Origin: Bacteroidales bacterium | Lineage (GTDB): Bacteria; Bacteroidota; Bacteroidia; Bacteroidales; UBA3824 | Direction of reading: 5' to 3' | Assembly: GCA_017543645.1 (NCBI GenBank) | Contig: JAFYFR010000058.1 | Coordinates: 1 to 33,089 of the forward strand | Length of the DNA: 33,089 bases | Part shown: positions 15,444 through 24,221 of the stretch, piece after piece | Numbering within the stretch: the first letter of the stretch is position 1 | Layout: each line of letters opens with the position of its first letter | Notes under the pieces: generated by a model | The model's database searches: none | Seen by the model: only the letters and a program-made list of their open reading frames with translations | What the model was told of the DNA's origin: nothing | Program-made: the position numbers and the translations under genes

Positions 15444-16846
15444 TGAGCCAGTTCGAAAACATAAAGTACGTTTACCTCCTTGGAATCGGAGGAATAGGCA
15501 TGAGCGCTCTCGCAAGGTATTTCAACGTCTGCGGGTTCGCTGTCTACGGCTACGACCTCACGCCGTCAGACCTCACTCGCGAGCTCGAGTCCGAAGGCAT
15601 CAGCATAATCTACAACGACGACCCCGAACTCGTGCCAGACTGCTGCGTCTTACAGCACGAACAGACCATGGTGATTTTTACACCCGCCATTCCTAAAGAC
15701 AACAAACTCTTCAACTTTTTTATCGAAGGCGAATACCTTATGCTCAAGCGCGCCAAGGTATTAGGCATCATCGCCAACGGCTACAAGACTATCGCGGTGT
15801 CGGGAACGCACGGCAAAACCACCAACTCGTGCGTCATCGCCAACATCATGCGCGAGGCAGGGTTAGACAGTTTCGCATTCCTCGGAGGCATTTCAAAAAA
15901 CCTCCAGAGCAACCTCATGCTGCCCAAAAAGCCGGAGAGCCTCTCCAATCCCCAAACACTGCTCGTGGCGGAGGCCGACGAATACGACAAGTCGTTCCTC
16001 TGGATCAACCCTTTCGCCACTATCATCACATACGTTGACGCCGACCACTTGGACATCTACAAAAACCGCGACGAGATTATCAAGACTTTCAACACCTTTG
16101 CACAGTCAACTCACAAAAACGGCTTCGTTGTGGTCAACAAAAAAATCGACGCGCTCATCAGCACCGACGGAATACGCAAGATAACATATTCCGACACCGA
16201 CACCACCGCCGACTACTACGCCACCAACATACGATTGAACAACGGCACCTACACCATCGACGCCGTTACACCCTCAGGCAAAGTTACCGACATAAACATA
16301 GGCGCAAAGGGACGTGTCAACGTTGAGAACACTATCGCCTGCCTTGCCGCCTGCCAAAACATCGGCATCACCACTTCGTCTATCAAGAAAGGCATAGCGT
16401 CGTTCCAAGGTGTAAAACGCCGCATGGACTTCCATGTGCAGAACGACAACATGGTGTACATCGACGACTACGCGCACCATCCAGCCGAACTCGAAGCCAC
16501 TATCAGCTCGGTAAAGCAGCTCTTTCCAGGCAAAAAGACCTTGGGAATTTTCCAACCCCACCTGTTTACAAGAACAAGGGACTTTGCCGAAGGTTTTGCC
16601 CACAGCCTCGACCTTTTAGACGAGGTTATCCTCATGGATATATATCCTGCCCGTGAAAAACCAATAGAAAATATTACTTCAAAAACCATATCAGACCTAA
16701 TGAAAAACCCAAATGTGATAATTTTAAATGAAATTTCGCAAATAATTGACTATATTAGACAAAAAAATGTAGAAGTATTATTAACTTTGGGCGCGGGAAA
16801 TATCGACAAACTTATCAAACCGCTAACTGACGAATTTTCTAAATAA
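15443..16846 (+). CDS. murC: UDP-N-acetylmuramate--L-alanine ligase MurC
   Basis: The 467-residue ligase attaches L-alanine to UDP-MurNAc, the first step of stem-peptide assembly. It shows the N-terminal GIGGIGMSALARYF motif that binds the UDP part, the P-loop G121-T-H-G-K-T, VAEADEYDKSFL, VDADHLDIY, RRMDFH, DDYAHHPAELEAT and FQPHLFTRTRDF. Length is normal. It is coupled by a TAATG overlap to the preceding lipoprotein gene. The last 60 codons are much richer in A/T than the rest, as in murG. Confidence 0.96.
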   Translation: MSQFENIKYVYLLGIGGIGMSALARYFNVCGFAVYGYDLTPSDLTRELESEGISIIYNDDPELVPDCCVLQHEQTMVIFTPAIPKDNKLFNFFIEGEYLMLKRAKVLGIIANGYKTIAVSGTHGKTTNSCVIANIMREAGLDSFAFLGGISKNLQSNLMLPKKPESLSNPQTLLVAEADEYDKSFLWINPFATIITYVDADHLDIYKNRDEIIKTFNTFAQSTHKNGFVVVNKKIDALISTDGIRKITYSDTDTTADYYATNIRLNNGTYTIDAVTPSGKVTDINIGAKGRVNVENTIACLAACQNIGITTSSIKKGIASFQGVKRRMDFHVQNDNMVYIDDYAHHPAELEATISSVKQLFPGKKTLGIFQPHLFTRTRDFAEGFAHSLDLLDEVILMDIYPAREKPIENITSKTISDLMKNPNVIILNEISQIIDYIRQKNVEVLLTLGAGNIDKLIKPLTDEFSK

Positions 16847-16870
16847 TAATTAAAAATTCAGGTTGACAAA

Positions 16871-17659
16871 ATGAGTAAGAACACAGTTAAAAACATCGGA
16901 ATAGTGATAGCGGCATTGCTTTTTGCCACCGCCATCATATACTCTTCGTCAAAATTCCGCGACACCAACTGCGAATCGGTCGACGTTACCATAAAGGATT
17001 CTTTAGTAATCCCCTTCATCAACCGGAACGACGTTCTTGATCTCATCTACAGCGTATCTCCCCAAATCACCGGCTGCCGTATGAGCGACATCAACCTCAA
17101 CGAGATGGAGACATACCTCCAGCAGCAGCCGTACATCCGTCAGGCCGACATCTACAAAACCATCAACGGACGCTTGAAAATCGAAATCCAGCAACGACAT
17201 CCCATCGTAGAGATTATCACGCAGGAGGGGTCGAGCTTCTACATCGACGAAGACGGAACAATATTCCCGACAAGCGACAAGGAAAACGCGCCAAACACTT
17301 TAGTAGCCAGCGGATATATCTCTCAAAAATACGACTTCAAAAAATACAAGACATACAACATCTACAACGAGGACATCCGAAAGTCGAAAGAGAGCGAGAT
17401 TTTCCGCTTAGCCAGGCTAATAGCCAAGGACGACTTCTGGCGCGACCAAGTGGAGCAGATCTATGTCAACAAGAAAAACGAGTTTGAGATTGTTCCCCTC
17501 GTAGGGCCCAAGATTCTCGAGTTAGGCTCCATCGACAACTACGACGAAAAGCTCTACTATCTAAAGGCGTTTTTTACCACCGGCCTCAAAAAGACCGGGT
17601 GGAACAAATATAAGACAATCAGTGTCAAATACAAAAACCAGATTGTATGCCGACAATAA
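16871..17659 (+). CDS. ftsQ: Cell division protein FtsQ
   Basis: This 262-residue bitopic protein has a short cytoplasmic N-terminus, one membrane helix at about residues 8-27, and a periplasmic POTRA-like domain (about 42-105: IPFINRNDVLDLIYS to GRLKIEIQQRHPIVEI) followed by a beta-rich FtsQ domain with YIDEDGTIFP. FtsQ is the scaffold linking early and late division proteins through FtsB/FtsL. Sequence conservation in the family is low; the call rests on architecture and on the position between murC and ftsA. Confidence 0.9.
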   Translation: MSKNTVKNIGIVIAALLFATAIIYSSSKFRDTNCESVDVTIKDSLVIPFINRNDVLDLIYSVSPQITGCRMSDINLNEMETYLQQQPYIRQADIYKTINGRLKIEIQQRHPIVEIITQEGSSFYIDEDGTIFPTSDKENAPNTLVASGYISQKYDFKKYKTYNIYNEDIRKSKESEIFRLARLIAKDDFWRDQVEQIYVNKKNEFEIVPLVGPKILELGSIDNYDEKLYYLKAFFTTGLKKTGWNKYKTISVKYKNQIVCRQ

Positions 17660-17700
17660 ATACGAATAAGGAAAAACAACTAATAAATAACATTAATACC

Positions 17701-19026
17701 ATGCCGTGTACTAATCCAATTATTGCAGCCATTGACATAGGCACCTCAAAAACGGTTGCCATTGCTGGAACAAAAGACGAACAAGGAAGAATAAAGATTC
17801 TCGGAATTGGAGAAGCCGAATCCAAGGGTGTTATCAGAGGCACCGTACAGAATATCGGCTTGGCAAGCGCCTCGGTAAGGGAAGCCGTGGAGAAATGCCA
17901 GAATGTTTCCAAAGTCCTATTCAAAAACGTTTACGTGGGAATAGGCGGCAGAAACATCAGCGGCCTCACCACAAGCCACTCCAAAGCCGTGGAAAACATC
18001 ATCACCGACGACGACATCGCCCAGCTAACAGAAGAATTGTACCACATGTCGGCGGGTCAGGACGAGAACATCATCCATGTTATCCCCCAGAACTACCACG
18101 TGGACAATATCAACATGGGTATCAATCCCAAAGGCTGCGCCGGACGCAAGCTCGAAGGCACTTTCTACATCGTCAAGGGCAAGGACAAGGCGGTTAGAAA
18201 CATCCGTCAGGCTATCGAGATGGCAGGATTAAAAATCATCAAACTTATCCTTGAGCCTCTCGCATCTGCCGAAGCTGTAATGTCGAAAGACGAGAAGGAA
18301 ATCGGAGTGCTTATTGCCGACATAGGCGCAGGCACTGCCGACATCGCAGTCTACAAAGACGACATCCTCCGTTACACCTCCGTTGTTCCGCTCGGAGGCA
18401 AGGCCATCACCAACGACATCAAAAAGGGATGCGCGGTGCTTGAACGTCAGGCTGAACAAATAAAGATACAATACGGCGCGGCTCTATCGCAGAAAGACTT
18501 CGCCAAAAAGGCTGTATCCATCAAAAGTACCAACGGCAAAACCAAGGATATACCCTTTTCGAGCATAGCCACCATAATCAACGCAAGGGTCGAGGAGATA
18601 CTCGGCGGCATAGCATACGAGTTAGACAACAATCTCGGCAGCATGCCGCTTCCGGGCGGCATCATCATCACCGGTGGAACCGCCAAGCTCAAGAGCCTGC
18701 TCCAGCTTGCCAAGTTCCGTCTTGCCATGGCTGAGGCACGGACCGGAACTCCTCTCAACATTGTTTCGCAATACTCTTTGGAAAATTACGTTGCCGCTAC
18801 TGGCCTTATTATCAAAGGCATGGAGTACACCGAAAGCATCATAGAGCTCCGCAAGAAGGCGCAGCAAGCCGAGGCTCAAACCGCCAAAGAAGCTTCCCCT
18901 GCCAACGGCAACAAAGCGAGCAAGGACAGCAAAAACGGCAAAGAGAAGAAGGGCGGATTCATGGGATTTTTCAAGTCCATGGCTGGAAAAATATTCAACG
19001 AACCCGACGACAGCAATATTAAGTAA
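17701..19026 (+). CDS. ftsA: Cell division protein FtsA
   Basis: The 441-residue actin-like ATPase starts with the phosphate-1 motif AAIDIGTSKTVAIAG, has the 1C-domain region around VGIGGRNISG, the phosphate-2 segment IADIGAGTADIAVY and the adenosine motif GGIIITGGTAKL. It ends in the amphipathic membrane-targeting helix GFMGFFKSMAGKIF, with a low-complexity Ala/Lys/Gly linker before it. FtsA tethers FtsZ to the membrane. The ATG at 17701 is preferred over 17647, which would overlap the end of ftsQ by 13 bp and add an unconserved Asn/Lys tail; the earlier start cannot be excluded. Confidence 0.94.
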   Translation: MPCTNPIIAAIDIGTSKTVAIAGTKDEQGRIKILGIGEAESKGVIRGTVQNIGLASASVREAVEKCQNVSKVLFKNVYVGIGGRNISGLTTSHSKAVENIITDDDIAQLTEELYHMSAGQDENIIHVIPQNYHVDNINMGINPKGCAGRKLEGTFYIVKGKDKAVRNIRQAIEMAGLKIIKLILEPLASAEAVMSKDEKEIGVLIADIGAGTADIAVYKDDILRYTSVVPLGGKAITNDIKKGCAVLERQAEQIKIQYGAALSQKDFAKKAVSIKSTNGKTKDIPFSSIATIINARVEEILGGIAYELDNNLGSMPLPGGIIITGGTAKLKSLLQLAKFRLAMAEARTGTPLNIVSQYSLENYVAATGLIIKGMEYTESIIELRKKAQQAEAQTAKEASPANGNKASKDSKNGKEKKGGFMGFFKSMAGKIFNEPDDSNIK

Positions 19027-19049
19027 AAATCAACCAAAAGGAAAGCAAT

Positions 19050-20429
19050 ATGACCCCGGAAATAGAAGAAGACAGCCTCGAATTTACATTTGAGACAAAA
19101 AAGAATATCATCAAGGTAATTGGAGTAGGCGGCGGCGGCGGCAACGCTGCAAGCTACATGTACACTTACGGCATCCACGATGTCGACTTTATCATCGCCA
19201 ACACCGACCAACAGGCACTTCAGGCGAGCCCGATTCCTGTAAAAGTTCCACTCGGAGCCACCCTCACCGAGGGTCTTGGAGCTGGCAACAATCCCGAAAA
19301 CGGCAAACAGGCTGCCATCGAAAGCATCGAAGACATCAAGACCGCCCTCAACACCGGCACCAAAATGTTGTTTGTAACGGCAGGAATGGGCGGAGGCACA
19401 GGCACAGGTGCCGCTCCCGAAATTGCCCGTACCGCCAAGGAGATGGGCATACTTACCGTGGCTATCGTTACGATTCCATTCCGCTACGAAGGTCCCAAGC
19501 GTGTGAAACAGGCTCTCGAAGGTCTTAAGCAGCTATCGCAAAGCGTTGACGCAATGCTCGTAATCGACAACGAAAAAATCCGCGAGATGTACGGCAATAT
19601 GCCCGCTCGCCAGGCATTCGCCAAGGCGGACGACATATTGACAATGGCGGCAAAAGGCATCGCCGAAATCATCACCGTTCCGGGCGAGGTAAATGTAGAC
19701 TTTGCCGACGTAAAGGCGGTAATGCAGGACAGCGGCGTGGCCCTCATGGGAAGGGGCGAAGCCGATGGCGAAGACCGCGCACTCAATGCCGTAAAAGCAG
19801 CTCTCAACTCCCCCCTGCTCAACGACAGCGACATCAAAGGCGCAAAAAATATGCTCGTCAACATCATATCATCGAGCGAAAACGAAACCACTCTCGACGA
19901 GGTGTCTATCATCAACGAATACGTGCAAAACTCAGCTGGTCAGGCGGGCGACGGCGGCAACCTCATCTGGGGACAGACCAAGGACGAGAATCTCGGCTCA
20001 AAAATCTGCGTCACGCTTATCGCCACAGGTTTCGACAAGACCGGAATAATCAACCCTTACGAGCGTCCCGTGGGTCAGAAAATCCAAATCACACCCGCAA
20101 CCGCTCCCAAAACTTCCGAGCCAGCCAAGCCCGAACCCGAAAAAGCAGAACCGGCTCACGAAACCGACACCGCCCACAAGCCAGGCGACGAGGTAGAATT
20201 TGACATTGAGCCAGACAACACCGACTACAGCGAATCCGACACCGACGAGACAGAGGAAACCGAGCAGCAATCAGAAGCCGTTATTCAAAGCAAGTTCCAG
20301 AAAATCAACTTCAACGACATTCATAATTTGGACGAGATGGAAAACCAGCCGGCTTTTGAGCGCAAAGGCATCAAAATCTCCTTCGACATTCCAAAAGATG
20401 TCAAGAAATTCCCCTTGTCGGAAGATTAG
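19050..20429 (+). CDS. ftsZ: Cell division protein FtsZ
   Basis: The 459-residue tubulin-like GTPase has the N-terminal GVGGGGGNAASYM motif, the tubulin signature GGGTGTGAA at residues 114-121, the FRYEGPKR segment and the T7-loop region (VNVDFADVKAVM). The GTPase core ends near residue 340. It is followed by a long Pro/Glu/Asp-rich linker of about 75 residues and a conserved-looking end (NQPAFERKGIKISFDIP) that would serve as the C-terminal peptide binding FtsA. FtsZ polymerises into the division ring. It is the last gene of the dcw cluster, 23 bp after ftsA. Confidence 0.97.
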   Translation: MTPEIEEDSLEFTFETKKNIIKVIGVGGGGGNAASYMYTYGIHDVDFIIANTDQQALQASPIPVKVPLGATLTEGLGAGNNPENGKQAAIESIEDIKTALNTGTKMLFVTAGMGGGTGTGAAPEIARTAKEMGILTVAIVTIPFRYEGPKRVKQALEGLKQLSQSVDAMLVIDNEKIREMYGNMPARQAFAKADDILTMAAKGIAEIITVPGEVNVDFADVKAVMQDSGVALMGRGEADGEDRALNAVKAALNSPLLNDSDIKGAKNMLVNIISSSENETTLDEVSIINEYVQNSAGQAGDGGNLIWGQTKDENLGSKICVTLIATGFDKTGIINPYERPVGQKIQITPATAPKTSEPAKPEPEKAEPAHETDTAHKPGDEVEFDIEPDNTDYSESDTDETEETEQQSEAVIQSKFQKINFNDIHNLDEMENQPAFERKGIKISFDIPKDVKKFPLSED

Positions 20430-20525
20430 TAACAATAACACAATTTTAGAGCAACTAAAATCAAAATAAGCAAACAATGGCACTTTTATTGCACTAAAAA
20501 GCAAATAAAAAATTCTAAACAATCA

Positions 20526-21665
20526 ATGCCTATGACACCTGAAGTCGGTTCAAAATTATTCGACATAGCGTATCCACTGTTTCAAAGGATATCCAACGAC
20601 GACTTTGAATACGTTTACCGTGGATTTTTCACACACAATATCACCAAGAAGATTCTCTTTCTTGCTGATACTAACATTTCTAAAGTAACCAACCAGGCCA
20701 CAATGCAGAAACGCATCTACTACATCATGGTAGAAGGACTGCAGAACATCACGCGCCATCAAGAGGAGGTCGCAACCCTCAACGCCGAAAAATATCCCGG
20801 CATCTTCGCCATACAGAAAAACGGCGAGCGTTACTACATCTCCACAGGCAATGTGGTAGCCAACGCCAACATTCCGGCTCTTAAGGAGAAGCTCGACACC
20901 ATCAACAGCCTAAGCCCCGAAGAGCTGAAAAAATTCCACCGCGAAATGCTTACCACAGGCAGCATGAGCGACAAGGGCGGCGCAGGCCTCGGACTTATTG
21001 AAATGAGCCGCAAGTCGGGCAACAAGCTCCTTTATAATTTCGAACAGTTAGACGACGAGTACACATATTTCTATCTGCAGACGCTAATTCCCACCGACAA
21101 GAGCTACGGTGACATCTCTTCCAAAGGCCACAGCTCATTGGACAGCGTTAAACAGCTCCACCGCCAGATGAACAACGAGAACCTCCTGCTATATTTCAAC
21201 GGATTCTTCAATCAGGAGAACCTTCTCAGCCTGCTCGCCATCATCAAAGGCAGAATGAATATGCCCCTCACCACTATCAAGGTGTCTAACGTAATGGTTG
21301 AGATGCTTCAGAACATCATCAAGCACGGCAGCAAGGAAAACTCCTCGATAGGCGTTTCAGGCGTGTTCTTCATGGGTCAGACCGGCAAGGAGATAATGCT
21401 GACATCTGGCAACATTATCAAAAACGAAGCAAAAGACCTCATCACCGAGAGGCTCGAGTTTGTCAACGGAATGTCAAAAGACGAACTCAGCGACTACTAC
21501 GACGACATCCTTCTGGATTTCGACACCGCCGACGCCAAAAAGACAGGCCTCGGATTCTCCGACCTGCGCATCAAGAGCGACCGTCCGCTCAAATACCGCT
21601 TTATGAACATCAAAGACGACGAACAGTTCTACATATTACAAACAGCAATAACAGTTAAAAATTAA
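20526..21665 (+). CDS. Double-domain SiaB-like protein kinase (DUF6272 family)
   Basis: The 379-residue protein contains two copies of a GHKL-type ATPase fold. The first has an N-box MVEGLQNITRH from residue 68 (E70, N74) and a glycine box GGAGLGL at 151-157; the second has MVEMLQNIIKHG from 257 (E259, N263) and TGLG near 340-343. Both read like the SiaB family. In Pseudomonas aeruginosa SiaB is a single-domain kinase that phosphorylates SiaC; here the next gene is a SiaC homologue, 14 bp downstream, which supports the call. The tandem duplication looks like a fused dimer. The first domain keeps a fuller glycine box, so the second may be partly degenerate. It lies 96 bp after ftsZ; no terminator with a T-tract separates them, so co-transcription with the dcw genes is possible. 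Confidence 0.8.
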   Translation: MPMTPEVGSKLFDIAYPLFQRISNDDFEYVYRGFFTHNITKKILFLADTNISKVTNQATMQKRIYYIMVEGLQNITRHQEEVATLNAEKYPGIFAIQKNGERYYISTGNVVANANIPALKEKLDTINSLSPEELKKFHREMLTTGSMSDKGGAGLGLIEMSRKSGNKLLYNFEQLDDEYTYFYLQTLIPTDKSYGDISSKGHSSLDSVKQLHRQMNNENLLLYFNGFFNQENLLSLLAIIKGRMNMPLTTIKVSNVMVEMLQNIIKHGSKENSSIGVSGVFFMGQTGKEIMLTSGNIIKNEAKDLITERLEFVNGMSKDELSDYYDDILLDFDTADAKKTGLGFSDLRIKSDRPLKYRFMNIKDDEQFYILQTAITVKN

Positions 21666-21679
21666 CATCCTCATCACCA

Positions 21680-22054
21680 ATGGAAAAATTATTTATCGAA
21701 GAAACAGAAGACACTCCGGAAATCATCCTCGACCCGGAACAAAACATATTTAAAATTTCCAAAATCTCTGTGCCGGAAAACGCTTTGGACTTTTACAAAC
21801 CGGTTTTAGACTGGATTAAGAACTATGCCGAAAGTCCCAACGTGCAGACTGTTTTTGATTTCGACCTCGAATATGTCAACACCGCATCGAGCAAGCAGGT
21901 AATCCAAGTTATCCTCCTACTCCAGAAAGTGGCAGAAAAGAGCGACGTGAAAGTTAGATGGTACTACGAGTCTATCGACGAGGATATGAAGGCTCTCGGA
22001 AACCGTTACAAAAAACTCGTCAGCGTTCCGTTCGAATTAGTTGAAATAGAGTAA
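21680..22054 (+). CDS. SiaC-like regulatory phosphoprotein (DUF1987 family)
   Basis: The 124-residue protein shows the DUF1987 pattern: EDTPEIILDPEQN, SVPENALDFYKPVLDWI, then FDFDLEYVNTASSKQV. In P. aeruginosa SiaC is phosphorylated by SiaB on Thr68 and, when unphosphorylated, activates the diguanylate cyclase SiaD; here residue 68 is a Thr inside NTASSK, the expected site. It is a cytoplasmic STAS-like switch protein. No diguanylate cyclase or PP2C phosphatase is in the window, so its partner in this organism is unknown. Confidence 0.88.
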   Translation: MEKLFIEETEDTPEIILDPEQNIFKISKISVPENALDFYKPVLDWIKNYAESPNVQTVFDFDLEYVNTASSKQVIQVILLLQKVAEKSDVKVRWYYESIDEDMKALGNRYKKLVSVPFELVEIE

Positions 22055-22081
22055 GCCGGCATCTAACATAATCTATTGTCA

Positions 22082-22101
22082 GGGCTGTTTTACAACAGTC
22101 C
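22082..22101 (+). terminator. Weak hairpin after siaC-like gene
   Basis: GGGCTGTT and AACAGTCCC pair with one bulged base around a 4-nt loop, 27 nt after the stop. There is no T-run behind it, so termination would be partial or factor-dependent. Confidence 0.35.
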
Positions 22102-22134
22102 CCGTGCGCTATATTCCAAAAAAATCAGGCAAAC

Positions 22135-22166
22135 TTTTTACTATAACAAAAATAATTGTAAATTTG
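22135..22166 (+). promoter_or_regulatory. Probable promoter for the histidine kinase pair
   Basis: TAAATTTG (22159-22166) matches the -7 element exactly; a T-rich stretch at 22135-22138, 20 bp upstream, is a weak -33 element (TTTT instead of TTTG). The predicted start near 22173 leaves a 20-25 nt leader before the kinase ATG. Confidence 0.55.
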
Positions 22167-22195
22167 TTGTTTGAAACATCACCATAGGGCACCAC

Positions 22196-24217
22196 ATGAC
22201 AAAAGAACACAATATCGACATAGCAGAATATCAAAGGCTTAAAGAAGAAAACGCCACTCTCAGGAAGGTTCTCCACCGATATCTCGTCTTCGGCGAATAC
22301 GGCAAGTTCAGTAATTTAGAGGCGGACGTTTCGCACCAGCTGCACTATGCCGAAAAAATTAACTCCCTGCTGTTTGAAAACATGCTCACGGCGGCTTTTG
22401 CTGGCGACTTCATATACAACGACTCCGGCGAACCTGCCGACTTCGTTTTCACAAAAGCCAACGCCAACTTCTTAGCCATCGTCCAGAAACAACCCGACAA
22501 CGTTATAGGCAAGGCAGCCTCGCAGACCGACATCCTGACACATACCAACTGGATTCCGCTTCTTGCGCAAACCTCGCTGCTGCCTACCACGTCAGGCACT
22601 ATACAAGACAAGAACAACACCTACATCGTAAACGCCTTTGCCACAAGGCAGGGCTCGTTTATGGCTGTGCTGCAAAACACCCAGTTCCACGCGCAGGCGG
22701 AAAGCAAGGTGAGAGAAAACCTCAAGTTCACGCAGATGATGCTCGACGCCATCCCTACTCCTGTGTTCTACAAGGATATGGAAGGCCGGTATATGCTATG
22801 CAACAAGAGCTACGCCACCAACGTCCTCGGAGTGCCGCCCAACACCATCATCGGAAAGACCGCGCTCCAGCTTGAGAACTTCTTTCCAAAAGAGTACGCC
22901 GACTTTTATCAGGAGAAGGACATCCAGCTTATCAAAGACCAAGGCATCCAGATATACGAAGGCCCCATTAAATGTGCCGACGGCGAGGTGAGGGAGTACA
23001 TCGTAAACAAGACCCTCATCAAAAACGGCAACGACGAGTTTGTGGGAATCCTTGGCGTAATGCAGGACATCGACCGCATGATAAAGACTCGCCGCGAGCT
23101 TGCCGAAAGCGAAACTCGTTACAAGACACTATTCAACGGCATTTTCCAGCCTATCATAGTAGTAGACGCCGAGGGCAACATCATAATGCTCAACAGCACC
23201 GCGGTGGAACTCTTCGAGGAGGACGACAAGGACATCAACAGCAACCTCCCGGCAGCCCAGCTCATCGACCTCGACCTTATCAAAGAGATTTCAGAAACCG
23301 GCAAGCTCCTCACTCGGAAAGTCTGTATTAATATAAAAGGTGAGGAACGGTGGTACCTGAGCACAATGCAGCCCATCAACGACTTTTTTGGAGAAAGAGT
23401 AATCCAGATTATCTCTAACGACATCACCGAAATCAAACGCTACCAGACCGAGCTTTTAGATCAAAAAAAGAAAGCCGAGGAATCCAACAACCTCAAGACC
23501 GTATTCCTCGCCAACATCGCACATGAGACACGAACCCCGGTAAACATCATCAACGGATTTGTGCAGATGATTCAGAGCGGAATGTCGCCCAACAAGCACA
23601 AAGAATATCTCAACCTCATATATAACAACTGCAAAAAGCTCCTCAACATCATCGACGACATTGTGGAACTGTCGATGATCGAAACTGGGCAGAAAAAGCT
23701 CCGTCACGAGATATGCAGCATCAGCAGCATTGTGGAAGAGTCGGCGGCGTTTCTCAACGAACAGCTCGGCGAATCGGGCAAAGACATCACCGCCTGCAAG
23801 GTCAAGCCCGAAGGCTCCGACGACAGCCTCATCTTCACCGACTCGCTCTGCGTAAACCAGATATACAAAAAGCTCATCACCAACGCCGTAACCTTCACCA
23901 ACCAAGGACGCATCGAAATTGGCGCGTACCTCACCAGCTCCGAAAAAAACGGCAGCCCACAAGAAATCGCCTTCTATGTAAGCGACACTGGCATAGGTAT
24001 TGCCGAAGATAAAATAAATGTAATATTCGAACGCTTCCGACAGGGCGACGAGGGAGCTGCGCGTCAGTACGGCGGCAACGGTCTCGGACTGTCGATTGCC
24101 AACGAGCTTGTAAAACGCATGGGAGGACGAATCACCGTAAAATCGCATTTAGAAATCGGCTCTACGTTCACATTTTATATACCATACGAACCAGCCGGAG
24201 CCAAGCACAAATTATAA
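22196..24217 (+). CDS. Soluble triple-PAS sensor histidine kinase
   Basis: The 673-residue protein has no membrane segment. After a short coiled coil (about residues 10-30) come a PAS-like region (about 50-160), a second PAS (about 175-290, with VFYKDMEGRYMLCNKSY), a third PAS (about 305-415), and a complete kinase core: HisKA with H443 in the motif AHETRTPVN, N-box with N563, G1 box DTGIGI from D597, F-box FERFRQ and G2 box GGNGLGLSI. All residues needed for autophosphorylation are present. No receiver domain is attached and no response regulator is adjacent, so the phosphate acceptor is unknown. It is followed 4 bp later by a degenerate kinase gene and is almost certainly co-transcribed with it. 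Confidence 0.9.
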   Translation: MTKEHNIDIAEYQRLKEENATLRKVLHRYLVFGEYGKFSNLEADVSHQLHYAEKINSLLFENMLTAAFAGDFIYNDSGEPADFVFTKANANFLAIVQKQPDNVIGKAASQTDILTHTNWIPLLAQTSLLPTTSGTIQDKNNTYIVNAFATRQGSFMAVLQNTQFHAQAESKVRENLKFTQMMLDAIPTPVFYKDMEGRYMLCNKSYATNVLGVPPNTIIGKTALQLENFFPKEYADFYQEKDIQLIKDQGIQIYEGPIKCADGEVREYIVNKTLIKNGNDEFVGILGVMQDIDRMIKTRRELAESETRYKTLFNGIFQPIIVVDAEGNIIMLNSTAVELFEEDDKDINSNLPAAQLIDLDLIKEISETGKLLTRKVCINIKGEERWYLSTMQPINDFFGERVIQIISNDITEIKRYQTELLDQKKKAEESNNLKTVFLANIAHETRTPVNIINGFVQMIQSGMSPNKHKEYLNLIYNNCKKLLNIIDDIVELSMIETGQKKLRHEICSISSIVEESAAFLNEQLGESGKDITACKVKPEGSDDSLIFTDSLCVNQIYKKLITNAVTFTNQGRIEIGAYLTSSEKNGSPQEIAFYVSDTGIGIAEDKINVIFERFRQGDEGAARQYGGNGLGLSIANELVKRMGGRITVKSHLEIGSTFTFYIPYEPAGAKHKL

Positions 24218-24221
24218 GAAT

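Noticed and set aside
17647..17700. FtsA start at 17647 overlapping ftsQ
   Set aside because: The extra 18 residues are an unconserved Asn/Lys tail and the ATG at 17701 sits at the usual distance from the IDIGTSK motif; kept as a possible alternative only.
20430..20525. Terminator between ftsZ and the SiaB-like gene
   Set aside because: Only A/T-pair hairpins (for example ATTTTAG/CTAAAAT) without a GC core are present; not enough to claim an operon boundary.
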